DNA from: an uncultured Amylibacter sp.
GTDB lineage: Bacteria; Pseudomonadota; Alphaproteobacteria; Rhodobacterales; Rhodobacteraceae
Direction: 5' to 3'
Assembly: GCA_938001995.1 (NCBI GenBank)
Contig: CALLAV010000057.1
Location: 1 to 12,753, forward strand
DNA length: 12,753 nucleotides
Below the pieces are notes generated by a model, which did not search any database, had not been told where the DNA came from, and saw only the letters and a program-made list of their open reading frames with translations. Positions 7,105 through 12,753 of the stretch are shown one piece after another. The position numbers and the translations under genes are program-made. How positions within the stretch are numbered: the stretch's first letter is position 1; each line of letters starts with the position of its first letter.

Positions 7105-8420
7105 GCAGCCAAGCAAACGCACCAAAGCGCGCGAATTGGTCTGCCAAAAAACCGTTGTGGCTTGGCATGCTGGCGGTCACCGTCCTGTTTGGCGTCCTCG
7201 GCATTTGGGGAAATTTTGCGACCATTTCGGGTGCGATTATTTCGAACGGAATGATTCAAGTGGAAAGCCTGCGTCAGGTTGTGCAGCACCCCCAAGGCGG
7301 CGTTGTTGGGACGATCGGCGTGAAAGAAGGTGACACAGTGCAGGCGGGTCAGGTGCTGATCAGGTTCGATGACACGCTTTTGCGGTCCCAACTGACAACT
7401 GTGGACAACCAATTAAAAGAGATCGTAGCGCGCCGCGCCCGTCTTGAAGCAGAACGGGATGGAAGTGAAACACTACAATTTGTACCTGAATTGGTGAACT
7501 TGGCCAAAAGTGACCCAAATGCGTTGCAATTGATGCAAGGGCAGACTCGTCTGTTCGAAGCACGGCGCGAAACGCTGAGCCAGCAAGTCAAACAACTGAC
7601 CGAACGCAAAGAGCAGATCCGCTTGCAAATCAAGGGTGTGCAGGCGCAGCTGACCTCTGCCAAGGAGCAGGTCGATTTGATCAAGCTGGAGCTGGCCGAC
7701 CAACAAGAACTGCTTGCAAAAGGGTTGGCACAAGCCTCGCGCGTGCTGTCCTTGCAGCGCGAAGCGTCGCGGTTGAATGGGACCATCGGAGAGCTGGAAA
7801 GTTCAGCTGCGCGCGGCGAAGCGCAAATCATTGAGACGGACATCCAAATCTTGCAATTGTCAAACGAACGCCGCGAAGAGGCTATCACGACGCTGCGCGA
7901 TTTGACCTATTCCGAGATTGAAATGGTTGAGCGCAAACTCTCGCTTGAGGAAACGTTGGCACGCATGGATGTGCGCGCGCCAATGTCGGGTACGGTCCAC
8001 GGCTTGACCGTCCACGCTTTGCGATCCGTCGTGCGCCCGGCCGATCCGATCCTTTATGTTGTGCCCTCTGACAGCCCCTTGGTGATCAGCAGTCGGATTG
8101 AAGCGATCCACGTCGACCAAGTGCATGTAGGGCAAGACGCCAGTTTGCGCTTTTCTACTTTCGATCAACGCTCCACGCCCGAGATTTTTGGCAAAGTGGT
8201 AAAGGTCTCGGCGGATGTGTTTCGTGATGATGTATCTGGTGTGTCCTACTATTCTGCCGAGATTGAGCCAAATGAAGGCGAAATAGATCGTCTGGGAGAC
8301 GTAGAGTTGTTGCCGGGAATGCCTGTCGAGGCATTTATCAAAACGGTGGATCGTTCTCCGCTGAGCTATCTGACGAAACCGTTCATGGATTACTTTAACC
8401 GCGCCTTCCGCGAAAGTTGA
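7101..8420 (+). CDS. HlyD-family type I secretion periplasmic adaptor (membrane fusion protein)
   Basis: This 439-residue protein is the membrane fusion partner that links the ABC exporter to an outer-membrane TolC-like channel. It has a short cytoplasmic N-terminus, one membrane segment (about 19-40, PLWLGMLAVTVLFGVLGIWG), a first lipoyl-like half (about 60-92, QHPQGGVVGTIGVKEGDTVQAG), a long Gln/Glu/Lys/Arg-rich coiled coil (about 95-285), the second lipoyl half (VRAPMSGTVHGLTVHA) and a beta-barrel region ending near LLPGMPVEAFIKT. This matches the HlyD/PrtE architecture. The frame is open to 6975, but the ATG at 7101 is chosen because it overlaps the upstream stop (ATGA) and has AAAGGAAAA upstream. 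No TolC gene follows, so a shared channel encoded elsewhere is likely. Confidence 0.93.
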   Translation: MSSQANAPKRANWSAKKPLWLGMLAVTVLFGVLGIWGNFATISGAIISNGMIQVESLRQVVQHPQGGVVGTIGVKEGDTVQAGQVLIRFDDTLLRSQLTTVDNQLKEIVARRARLEAERDGSETLQFVPELVNLAKSDPNALQLMQGQTRLFEARRETLSQQVKQLTERKEQIRLQIKGVQAQLTSAKEQVDLIKLELADQQELLAKGLAQASRVLSLQREASRLNGTIGELESSAARGEAQIIETDIQILQLSNERREEAITTLRDLTYSEIEMVERKLSLEETLARMDVRAPMSGTVHGLTVHALRSVVRPADPILYVVPSDSPLVISSRIEAIHVDQVHVGQDASLRFSTFDQRSTPEIFGKVVKVSADVFRDDVSGVSYYSAEIEPNEGEIDRLGDVELLPGMPVEAFIKTVDRSPLSYLTKPFMDYFNRAFRES

Positions 8421-8577
8421 TAGACACGTCTTATCTGAGCGCAGCCTAAGAGCTGAAGTGTTGGGATTTTTGGATATTTGAACCAAAACGGGCATGCGTT
8501 AGCTTTTCGCTTGCAGGTGTCTGTCTGTGGAGTAGCTTGGCCGTGATTTTGCATCAGAACGTGAAGTGGAGGATATC
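8421..8577 (+). promoter_or_regulatory. Intergenic region before the five-gene operon
   Basis: These 157 bases lie between the secretion pair and the RidA-family gene. They hold one copy of a GGATATTT-N4-CAA motif (8472-8486) that recurs near 12093. They should carry the promoter of the downstream operon, but no -35/-10 pair stood out. No strong terminator hairpin follows the HlyD-family gene, so read-through is possible. Confidence 0.3.
8465..8486 (+). repeat. Intergenic motif copy 1 (GATTTT-GGATATTT-N4-CAA)
   Basis: The motif begins GATTTTTGGATATTT and has CAA after four bases. It starts 45 bases after the HlyD-family stop codon. The same arrangement, with one T fewer in the first run, appears right after the MscS stop codon. 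From memory, similar post-stop GGA(G/T)ATTT motifs are frequent in Rhodobacteraceae intergenic regions, but I cannot verify that here. Confidence 0.4.
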
Positions 8578-9042
8578 ATGGCTGGAACCTATGAAACGCG
8601 GTTGAATGAAATGGGCTACACAGTGCCAGACGCGCCTGCTCCTGCGGCGAATTATGTGCCCTATGTGGTCGTTGGTGACATGGTTTATGTGTCCGGGCAG
8701 ATCGCCAAGGGTGACGATGGATTGATCGTTGGAAAGCTGGGCGATGATATGGATGTGGCAGGGGGGCAGGATGCGGCAAAAGTTTGTGCATTGAACCTGA
8801 TTGCTCAATTAAAAGCGGCTTGTGGTGGCGATTTGGATCGCTTGAAGCGCGTGGTAAAGCTGGGCGGGTTTGTAAACTCCACTTTGGACTTCACCGATCA
8901 TCCTGCGGTGATCAACGGCGCGTCTGATTTTATTGGTGAGGTGTTTGGTGATGCGGGCGCCCATGCGCGGGCTGCTGTTGGCTGTTCTTCACTGCCTTTT
9001 GGGGTGGCCGTTGAGGTCGAGGGTATTTTCCAGATTTCCTGA
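8578..9042 (+). CDS. RidA/YjgF/UK114-family protein
   Basis: This 154-residue protein belongs to the RidA superfamily, whose best-known members are trimers that hydrolyse reactive enamine/imine intermediates made by PLP enzymes. It is about 25 residues longer than E. coli RidA and fits the longer YjgF-like subgroup. Visible signatures are VPYVVVGDMVYVSGQIAKG near the N-terminus and the C-terminal ARAAVGCSSLPFGVAVEVEG, in which Arg131 matches the carboxylate-binding Arg105 of RidA. Deaminase activity is therefore possible but is an inference, since some subgroups lack it. The ATG at 8578 has GGAGG at 8568-8572 with 5-base spacing; an in-frame GTG at 8566 lies at the edge of that site and is rejected. 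Its stop overlaps the next gene's start by one base, so it is the first gene of a coupled operon. Confidence 0.92.
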   Translation: MAGTYETRLNEMGYTVPDAPAPAANYVPYVVVGDMVYVSGQIAKGDDGLIVGKLGDDMDVAGGQDAAKVCALNLIAQLKAACGGDLDRLKRVVKLGGFVNSTLDFTDHPAVINGASDFIGEVFGDAGAHARAAVGCSSLPFGVAVEVEGIFQIS

Positions 9043-9788
9043 TGTTGGACGCGTTTAAAAAAGCGCCGCTGGCGCATCGTACTTTGCATAATGTGCGGCT
9101 CGGTCGGCCTGAAAATTCAGTGTCTGGCGCGCGCGCGGCGATGGCGGCGGGCTATGGCCTCGAGATCGATTTGCAACTGTCTTCTGACGATGTGCCTATG
9201 GTGTTTCACGACGACATTTTGCAGAGGTTGACGCGGCATTATGGATTGGTGCGCGATCACACATCGGCAGAATTGGAAGACATGCGGTTAAGCCACGGAA
9301 ATGAGGGAATCCCGACATTTGCGGCCTTCTTGGAGTTGGTAGCCGGACAGGTTCCGCTGCTGGTTGAGATCAAGGATCAGGATGGCGCGCTCGGGGTGAA
9401 TACGGGTGAAATGGAACGCGCGGTTTGCGCCGACCTAATGGGTTATAATGGCGCGGTTGCGTTGATGTCATTCAATCCGCATTCCGTTGCAAAATGTGCG
9501 GAATTTGCCCCTGACATCCCGCGCGGTTTGGTAACGGATCCGTTTCTGGCAGATGATTGGCCTGATGTGGACGCGGCGCGATTGGCAGAGTTGGCGGGCA
9601 TTCCCGACTATGATCGGGTTGGTGCCAGCTTTATTTCGCATAATGTGAACGATTTGGGTTCACGTCGCGTGGCGGACCTTAAATCGGCAGGTGCGGCAGT
9701 GTTTTGCTGGACAGTCAAGTCGCCAGAACAAGAGTCCGAAGCGCGGCGCATTGTCGACAACGTGACGTTCGAGGGGTATTTGGCTTGA
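9042..9788 (+). CDS. Glycerophosphodiester phosphodiesterase family protein
   Basis: This 248-residue TIM-barrel enzyme belongs to the GDPD family, which hydrolyses glycerophosphodiesters from phospholipid turnover to glycerol-3-phosphate and an alcohol. The conserved set is present: His12-Arg13 followed by ENS (24-26), LEIDLQLSSDDVPMVFHDD with metal ligands Glu41 and Asp43 and catalytic His56, and the VEIKD strand (Glu109, Lys111). The final strands contain FCWTVKSPEQ and end with FEGYLA, as in UgpQ-like cytoplasmic enzymes. There is no signal peptide, so it should act in the cytoplasm. The ATG overlaps the RidA-family stop (TGATG). Length is normal for the family. The exact substrate is not visible. 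Confidence 0.93.
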   Translation: MLDAFKKAPLAHRTLHNVRLGRPENSVSGARAAMAAGYGLEIDLQLSSDDVPMVFHDDILQRLTRHYGLVRDHTSAELEDMRLSHGNEGIPTFAAFLELVAGQVPLLVEIKDQDGALGVNTGEMERAVCADLMGYNGAVALMSFNPHSVAKCAEFAPDIPRGLVTDPFLADDWPDVDAARLAELAGIPDYDRVGASFISHNVNDLGSRRVADLKSAGAAVFCWTVKSPEQESEARRIVDNVTFEGYLA

Positions 9789-9819
9789 TCCTTTGCGGGC
9801 CAAGGCCATCTCTGAACAG

Positions 9820-11019
9820 ATGACAGATGATGCGCAAATCGAAGTGACAGTGATCGGCTCGCTCGATCAAGTGAACGCGGCGGAGTGGGACCTGTGTGCT
9901 TGCCCCGAAGCGCAGGATGGCCGCGCGATCGATCCGTTCACGACCTATCGATTTTTGAAAGCGCTGGAGGACAGTGGATCGGTTGGGCCTGGAACTGGCT
10001 GGGAGCCGCGCCATGTTTTGGCGCGCCGTGATGGTTCGCTGATCGGGGTGATGCCTTGTTATGCAAAAAACCACAGTCAAGGCGAGTACATCTTTGATTT
10101 CAACTGGGCCCACGCCTATGAAAATGCGGGCGGTCAGTATTATCCCAAATTACAGGCGGCCGTGCCATTTACCCCTGCGACGGGGCGTCGATTTTTGACG
10201 GCTGCGGGGTGTGACGATGTGGGAATGTCGGCGCTGGTACAGGGCGCTGTTCAGTTGGCGGCGCAAAACGAATTGTCGTCGATCCATGCCACGTTTTGCA
10301 CAGAGGCAGAGGCCATTGCTGGAGAGCAAATGGGGCTGTTGCACCGCATTGGGCAGCAGTTTCATTGGTACAATGATGGGTATGCGGACTTTGACGGCTT
10401 TCTTGGTGCGCTGTCATCGCGCAAGCGCAAGAACATTCGTAAAGAACGTCGCCAAGCACAGAACTTCGGCGGGGTAATCCACCAGTTTACCGGGGATCAG
10501 ATCAAGCCAGAGCATTGGGACGCCTTTTGGATGTTCTATCAAGACACAGGCATGCGCAAATGGGGCTCGCCGTATCTTAGCCGAGAGTTTTTCGACATCG
10601 CGCAGGAGGAATTGCGCGAAGATATCCTGTTGGTTTTGTGCGAACGGGATGGGCGTTGGGTGGCGGGCGCGATGAACCTGATCGGGCGAGATACGCTTTA
10701 CGGGCGCTATTGGGGCTGTCAGGAAGATCATCCGTGTTTGCATTTTGAGGTCTGTTATTATCAGGCGATCGATTACGCGATTGAACACGGTTTGGGGCGC
10801 GTAGAAGCAGGGGCTCAAGGAGAACACAAACTGGCACGGGGCTATTTGCCAACGCCTGTACACTCGCTTCATTGGATCGGTGACCCTGGCTTTCGGGATG
10901 CAGTGGCGCGGTTTGTAGAGGCAGAACGTCGGGCCGTGGATCAAGACATAGAAGTGCTGACGGAATATGGCCCGTTTCGCAAAGACAAAGGCGGAGACAA
11001 TGACAGAGAAGCTGAGTGA
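9820..11019 (+). CDS. FemAB-like GNAT-family protein (COG3146/DUF482)
   Basis: This protein of about 399 residues belongs to the uncharacterised COG3146 family, annotated as peptidoglycan biosynthesis/recognition or GNAT acetyltransferase because of a FemAB-like double GNAT fold. Signatures are a [17 protein letters not shown] region, [20 protein letters not shown], the basic [16 protein letters not shown] stretch from residue 199, [17 protein letters not shown], and [17 protein letters not shown] followed by [11 protein letters not shown]. The function, possibly aminoacyl or acetyl transfer, is unproven. The start is uncertain: the frame opens with a TTG at 9793 that has no ribosome binding site at normal spacing. 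I chose the ATG at 9820, although it also lacks a good site. It lies 31 bases after the GDPD gene and overlaps the next gene by 20 bases, so it belongs to the operon. Confidence 0.85.
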   Translation: MTDDAQIEVTVIGSLDQVNAAEWDLCACPEAQDGRAIDPFTTYRFLKALEDSGSVGPGTGWEPRHVLARRDGSLIGVMPCYAKNHSQGEYIFDFNWAHAYENAGGQYYPKLQAAVPFTPATGRRFLTAAGCDDVGMSALVQGAVQLAAQNELSSIHATFCTEAEAIAGEQMGLLHRIGQQFHWYNDGYADFDGFLGALSSRKRKNIRKERRQAQNFGGVIHQFTGDQIKPEHWDAFWMFYQDTGMRKWGSPYLSREFFDIAQEELREDILLVLCERDGRWVAGAMNLIGRDTLYGRYWGCQEDHPCLHFEVCYYQAIDYAIEHGLGRVEAGAQGEHKLARGYLPTPVHSLHWIGDPGFRDAVARFVEAERRAVDQDIEVLTEYGPFRKDKGGDNDREAE

Positions 11020-11287
11020 TCGAAGTGTGTTGGAACCGTTGTTGGACAACGGCTGGGTGCTGGACGATGGGCGCGATGCGATGCGCAAGACGTTCAAGTT
11101 TAAGAATTTCGTGGATGCGTTTGGGTTCATGACCCGTGCCGCAATTTGGGCAGAGAAGTGGAACCACCACCCAGAATGGTCCAATGTTTACAACCGTGTC
11201 GAAGTGGTGTTGATCACCCATGATGTGGATGGCCTATCTGAACTGGATGTGAAATTGGCCAAAAAGATGGACGCGCTGTGTGCGTAA
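11000..11287 (+). CDS. phhB: Pterin-4a-carbinolamine dehydratase (PCD/DCoH family)
   Basis: This 95-residue protein is a 4a-hydroxytetrahydrobiopterin dehydratase, which regenerates the pterin cofactor after aromatic amino acid hydroxylation. The active-site pattern is complete: [18 protein letters not shown] with His56, His57 and Pro58, and a third His at 74 (ITHD). Length is typical. The ATG at 11000 has GGAG at 10993-10996 and an AAGG slightly upstream; the in-frame ATG at 10967 lies inside the previous gene and is rejected. It overlaps the GNAT-like gene by 20 bases and ends 9 bases before the MscS gene. No phenylalanine hydroxylase gene is in the window, so the partner enzyme, or another role, is not visible. 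Confidence 0.93.
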   Translation: MTEKLSDRSVLEPLLDNGWVLDDGRDAMRKTFKFKNFVDAFGFMTRAAIWAEKWNHHPEWSNVYNRVEVVLITHDVDGLSELDVKLAKKMDALCA

Positions 11288-11296
11288 AGGAGTGAT

Positions 11297-12085
11297 ATGA
11301 TGGAGTGGATTGGGACGATGATCCTGAACGTGATTTATGCGGGCGTGATTTTGATCGCAGCGATCTGGGTCAGCGGGTTGGTGAAAAACTATATCATTGG
11401 GTTTTCGCGGCAGTACGAGGACATTGATGAGACACTGTTTACGTTTCTGGGCAGCATCGCGCGCTATGCGATTATTGCCTTTGCAGGCGTGTTTGTGCTG
11501 GCGCGGTTTGGCATTCAAACGGCCAGTTTGGTGGCGGTCATCGGTGCGGCAGGTTTGGCGATTGGGTTGGCCTTGCAGGGGACTTTGGCGAACCTGGCCG
11601 CTGGCGTAATGTTGGTGATCTTCCGCCCGTTTAGAATTGGCGATTTTGTTGAATTGGGCGGATATTCTGGCACGGTAAAAGAGGTCAATCTGTTCACAAC
11701 GGAGTTGGCAACGCCTGACAATGTGCAAATTATCTTGCCAAATGGGCAGGTGTTTGGCGCAGCGATCAAGAATTATTCTTTCCATGACACGCGGCGTGTG
11801 GATATGGTGTTTGGGGTCAGTTACGGCAGTAATTTGAAAGAGGCCGAGGCGATTTTGCAAAAGCTGATTGATGCGGATGATCGGATTCTGACGACGCCAG
11901 CATCGTTTTTGAAAGTGACAAATTTGGGCGACAGCTCGGTCGATTTCACCATGCGGGTTTGGGTGGATGCAGGCGATTATTGGAATGTGAAGTTCGATCT
12001 AACGCGGCAGGCCAAAGACGCGCTGGATGCAGGTGGGATTGATATTCCGTTTCCAACAACAACTGTGGTGCGTGCAAACGCGTAA
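11297..12085 (+). CDS. mscS: MscS-family small-conductance mechanosensitive channel
   Basis: This 262-residue inner-membrane channel opens under membrane tension to release solutes on osmotic downshock. It is close in length and layout to E. coli MscS (286 residues). Two N-terminal membrane helices (about 8-28 and 55-75) precede the pore helix, whose Gly/Ala-packed sequence starting AAGLAIGLALQGTLANLAAG (84-103) and followed by FRPFRIGDFVELGG is diagnostic. A beta domain (GTVKEVNLFTTELATPDN, ILPNGQVFG) and an alpha/beta C-terminal domain follow. There is a strong AAGGAG upstream; two adjacent in-frame ATGs (11297 and 11300) are both compatible, with spacings of 4 and 7 bases. It is the last gene of the five-gene run, just before a terminator. 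Confidence 0.95.
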   Translation: MMEWIGTMILNVIYAGVILIAAIWVSGLVKNYIIGFSRQYEDIDETLFTFLGSIARYAIIAFAGVFVLARFGIQTASLVAVIGAAGLAIGLALQGTLANLAAGVMLVIFRPFRIGDFVELGGYSGTVKEVNLFTTELATPDNVQIILPNGQVFGAAIKNYSFHDTRRVDMVFGVSYGSNLKEAEAILQKLIDADDRILTTPASFLKVTNLGDSSVDFTMRVWVDAGDYWNVKFDLTRQAKDALDAGGIDIPFPTTTVVRANA

Positions 12086-12086
12086 A

Positions 12087-12107
12087 GATTTTGGATATTT
12101 TTATCAA
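12087..12107 (+). repeat. Intergenic motif copy 2 (GATTTT-GGATATTT-N4-CAA)
   Basis: GATTTTGGATATTT is followed after four bases by CAA. It begins one base after the MscS stop codon. It matches the copy at 8465-8486 with identical spacing after GGATATTT. It directly precedes the terminator hairpin. Confidence 0.4.
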
Positions 12108-12109
12108 GA

Positions 12110-12137
12110 AAAAGGGGGCCGATGGTGGCCCCCTTTT
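12110..12137. terminator. Bidirectional intrinsic terminator
   Basis: An 11-base-pair perfect stem pairs AAAAGGGGGCC (12110-12120) with GGCCCCCTTTT (12127-12137) around the 6-base loop GATGGT. A-rich and T-rich flanks support termination in both directions, for the MscS operon and for the convergent peroxiredoxin gene. Confidence 0.92.
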
Positions 12138-12158
12138 ACGTTTGTCTGTGGTGCAGGT

Positions 12159-12647
12159 TTAAACCGCTTCGAGCAGGGCCTCGCCGCCAGAAACGTCGCA
12201 GACACCTGGATTTTCTTCTTCCTGTAGGGCGGTGATTTTGCCGTCTTCCACGATCATCGCGTAGCGTTTGGAGCGGCCGATCAGGCCCACGGGTGGAGCG
12301 GAAAAATCGCGGCCCATTGCCTTAGTGAAGGAGCCGTCGCCATCAGCGAGCATGTGAATGCCAGCTTCGGTCGCACCCGTTTGGTTGCCCCATTCTTGCA
12401 TCACGAAGACGTCGTTGACGGAGACGCAAATCACTTCGTCCACGCCTTTGGCTTTGAATTGGTCGATTGTGCGGATGAAAGAGGGGACATGTGCAGTTGA
12501 GCATGTGCCTGTGAAGGCGCCGGGCAGGGCGAAGATCGCCAGCTTTTTACCAGCACCAAGGGCGTTCAGATCCACCACTTCGGGGCCATCCGCACCCATT
12601 TTTGCGAGTTTCGCCTCTGGGAGCGCGTCACCTGTTTCGATAGCCAT
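12159..12647 (-). CDS. Prx5-type peroxiredoxin
   Basis: This 162-residue cytoplasmic thiol peroxidase reduces hydrogen and organic peroxides. It has the family motif ALPGAFTGTCSTAHVPSF with the peroxidatic Cys at residue 49, and a second Cys at 150 in NPGVCDVSG, placed like the resolving Cys of atypical 2-Cys Prx5 proteins. VDEVICVSVNDVFVMQEWG and SKRYAMIVEDG are also typical. The reductant, glutathione/glutaredoxin or thioredoxin, is not visible. The frame stays open to 12740, but the ATG at 12647 has AAGGA about 7 bases upstream and family-normal length, and a promoter lies just beyond it. It is transcribed alone, convergent with the MscS gene and divergent from the gene starting at 12732. 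Confidence 0.95.
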   Translation of the reverse strand: MAIETGDALPEAKLAKMGADGPEVVDLNALGAGKKLAIFALPGAFTGTCSTAHVPSFIRTIDQFKAKGVDEVICVSVNDVFVMQEWGNQTGATEAGIHMLADGDGSFTKAMGRDFSAPPVGLIGRSKRYAMIVEDGKITALQEEENPGVCDVSGGEALLEAV

Positions 12648-12684
12648 TGCAGTTTCCTTCTGAGTTGGTTTTAGGTTGAGCCTG

Positions 12685-12713
12685 ACTATAGTGCGGTGGC
12701 GGCGGTGTGCCAG
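12685..12713 (-). promoter_or_regulatory. Candidate peroxiredoxin promoter
   Basis: On the minus strand CTGGCA (12708-12713, 4 of 6 to the -35 consensus), 17 bases, then TATAGT (12685-12690, 5 of 6 to the -10 consensus). Transcription would start near 12678, giving a leader of about 30 bases to the ATG at 12647. The -10 lies in the palindrome ACTATAGT, so it also reads TATAGT on the plus strand. Confidence 0.45.
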
Positions 12714-12731
12714 TCTAAACGGAGGCGTTTC

Positions 12732-12753
12732 ATGGGTCATGTGGTTGTTGTGG
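12732..12753 (+). CDS. Start of an unidentified gene (partial, runs off right edge); possibly an FAD-dependent reductase
   Basis: Only seven codons are visible, reading MGHVVVV. The ATG at 12732 has a strong GGAGG at 12721-12725 with 6-base spacing and a possible TATAGT -10 at 12687-12692, so it is probably a real start. A short hydrophobic first strand right at the N-terminus is how dinucleotide-binding (Rossmann) flavoproteins such as ferredoxin reductases begin (VVVVGAGQAG type), and such a gene beside a peroxiredoxin would make sense. Seven residues cannot prove this; it is a guess about family and moderately safe as a gene start. Confidence 0.45.

Noticed and set aside
8421..8460. Terminator after the HlyD-family gene (CTTA...TAAG pairing)
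   Set aside because: The pairing is short and AT-rich with a long loop, and no T-run follows directly.
10414..11184. Minus-strand open frame of 256 codons opposite the GNAT-like and pterin dehydratase genes
   Set aside because: It is antisense to well-supported genes and lacks any motif; a competing frame (10577-11221) is equally featureless.
11234..11860. Minus-strand open frame of 208 codons opposite the MscS gene
   Set aside because: Antisense shadow of a strongly conserved channel gene, with His/Gln/Arg-rich low-information translation.

Overview
The window looks like a chromosomal segment of an alphaproteobacterium of the Rhodobacteraceae (roseobacter group). The reasons are the glnK-amtB pair, a paired mlaA-mlaC, a class A penicillin-binding protein with a long basic N-terminus, a PrtD-type secretion ABC protein, a COG3146 GNAT protein with an IRKERR-type motif, moderate GC (roughly mid-50s % by eye), and compact operons closed by bidirectional terminators. 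I cannot assign a genus. I see no insertion sequence, phage gene, CRISPR, tRNA or rRNA. Nearly every gene belongs to a recognisable family, and I found no convincing undescribed multi-gene system.

Layout. (1) Positions 1-1027, minus strand: nitrogen control, with the PII protein gene glnK followed by the 5' half of the ammonium channel gene amtB, which runs off the left edge. (2) 1028-1283: divergent promoter region. (3) 1284-3653, plus: a bifunctional class A penicillin-binding protein, ended by a bidirectional hairpin terminator (3677-3704) that faces (4) 3725-5060, minus: mlaA-mlaC, overlapping genes for outer-membrane lipid-asymmetry maintenance. (5) 5061-5361: a 301-base divergent regulatory region with a CRP-like palindrome. 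(6) 5362-8420, plus: a type I secretion inner-membrane pair (ABC permease-ATPase and HlyD-family fusion protein) joined by an ATGA overlap, with no substrate or TolC gene nearby. (7) 8578-12085, plus: a tight five-gene run (RidA-family protein, glycerophosphodiester phosphodiesterase, FemAB-like GNAT protein, pterin-4a-carbinolamine dehydratase, MscS channel), ended by a second bidirectional terminator (12110-12137) facing (8) 12159-12647, minus: a Prx5-type peroxiredoxin. (9) 12732 to the right edge, plus: the first seven codons of a divergent gene with a strong ribosome binding site.

Together the genes are mostly housekeeping and envelope functions: nitrogen uptake and sensing, peptidoglycan synthesis, phospholipid trafficking, protein export, osmotic protection and peroxide removal. 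The items most worth a second look are the five-gene operon of apparently unrelated functions, a GGATATTT-N4-CAA motif that recurs after two stop codons, the altered T-loop base of GlnK, the orphan type I secretion pair, the CRP-like site, and the shared -10 palindrome upstream of the peroxiredoxin.
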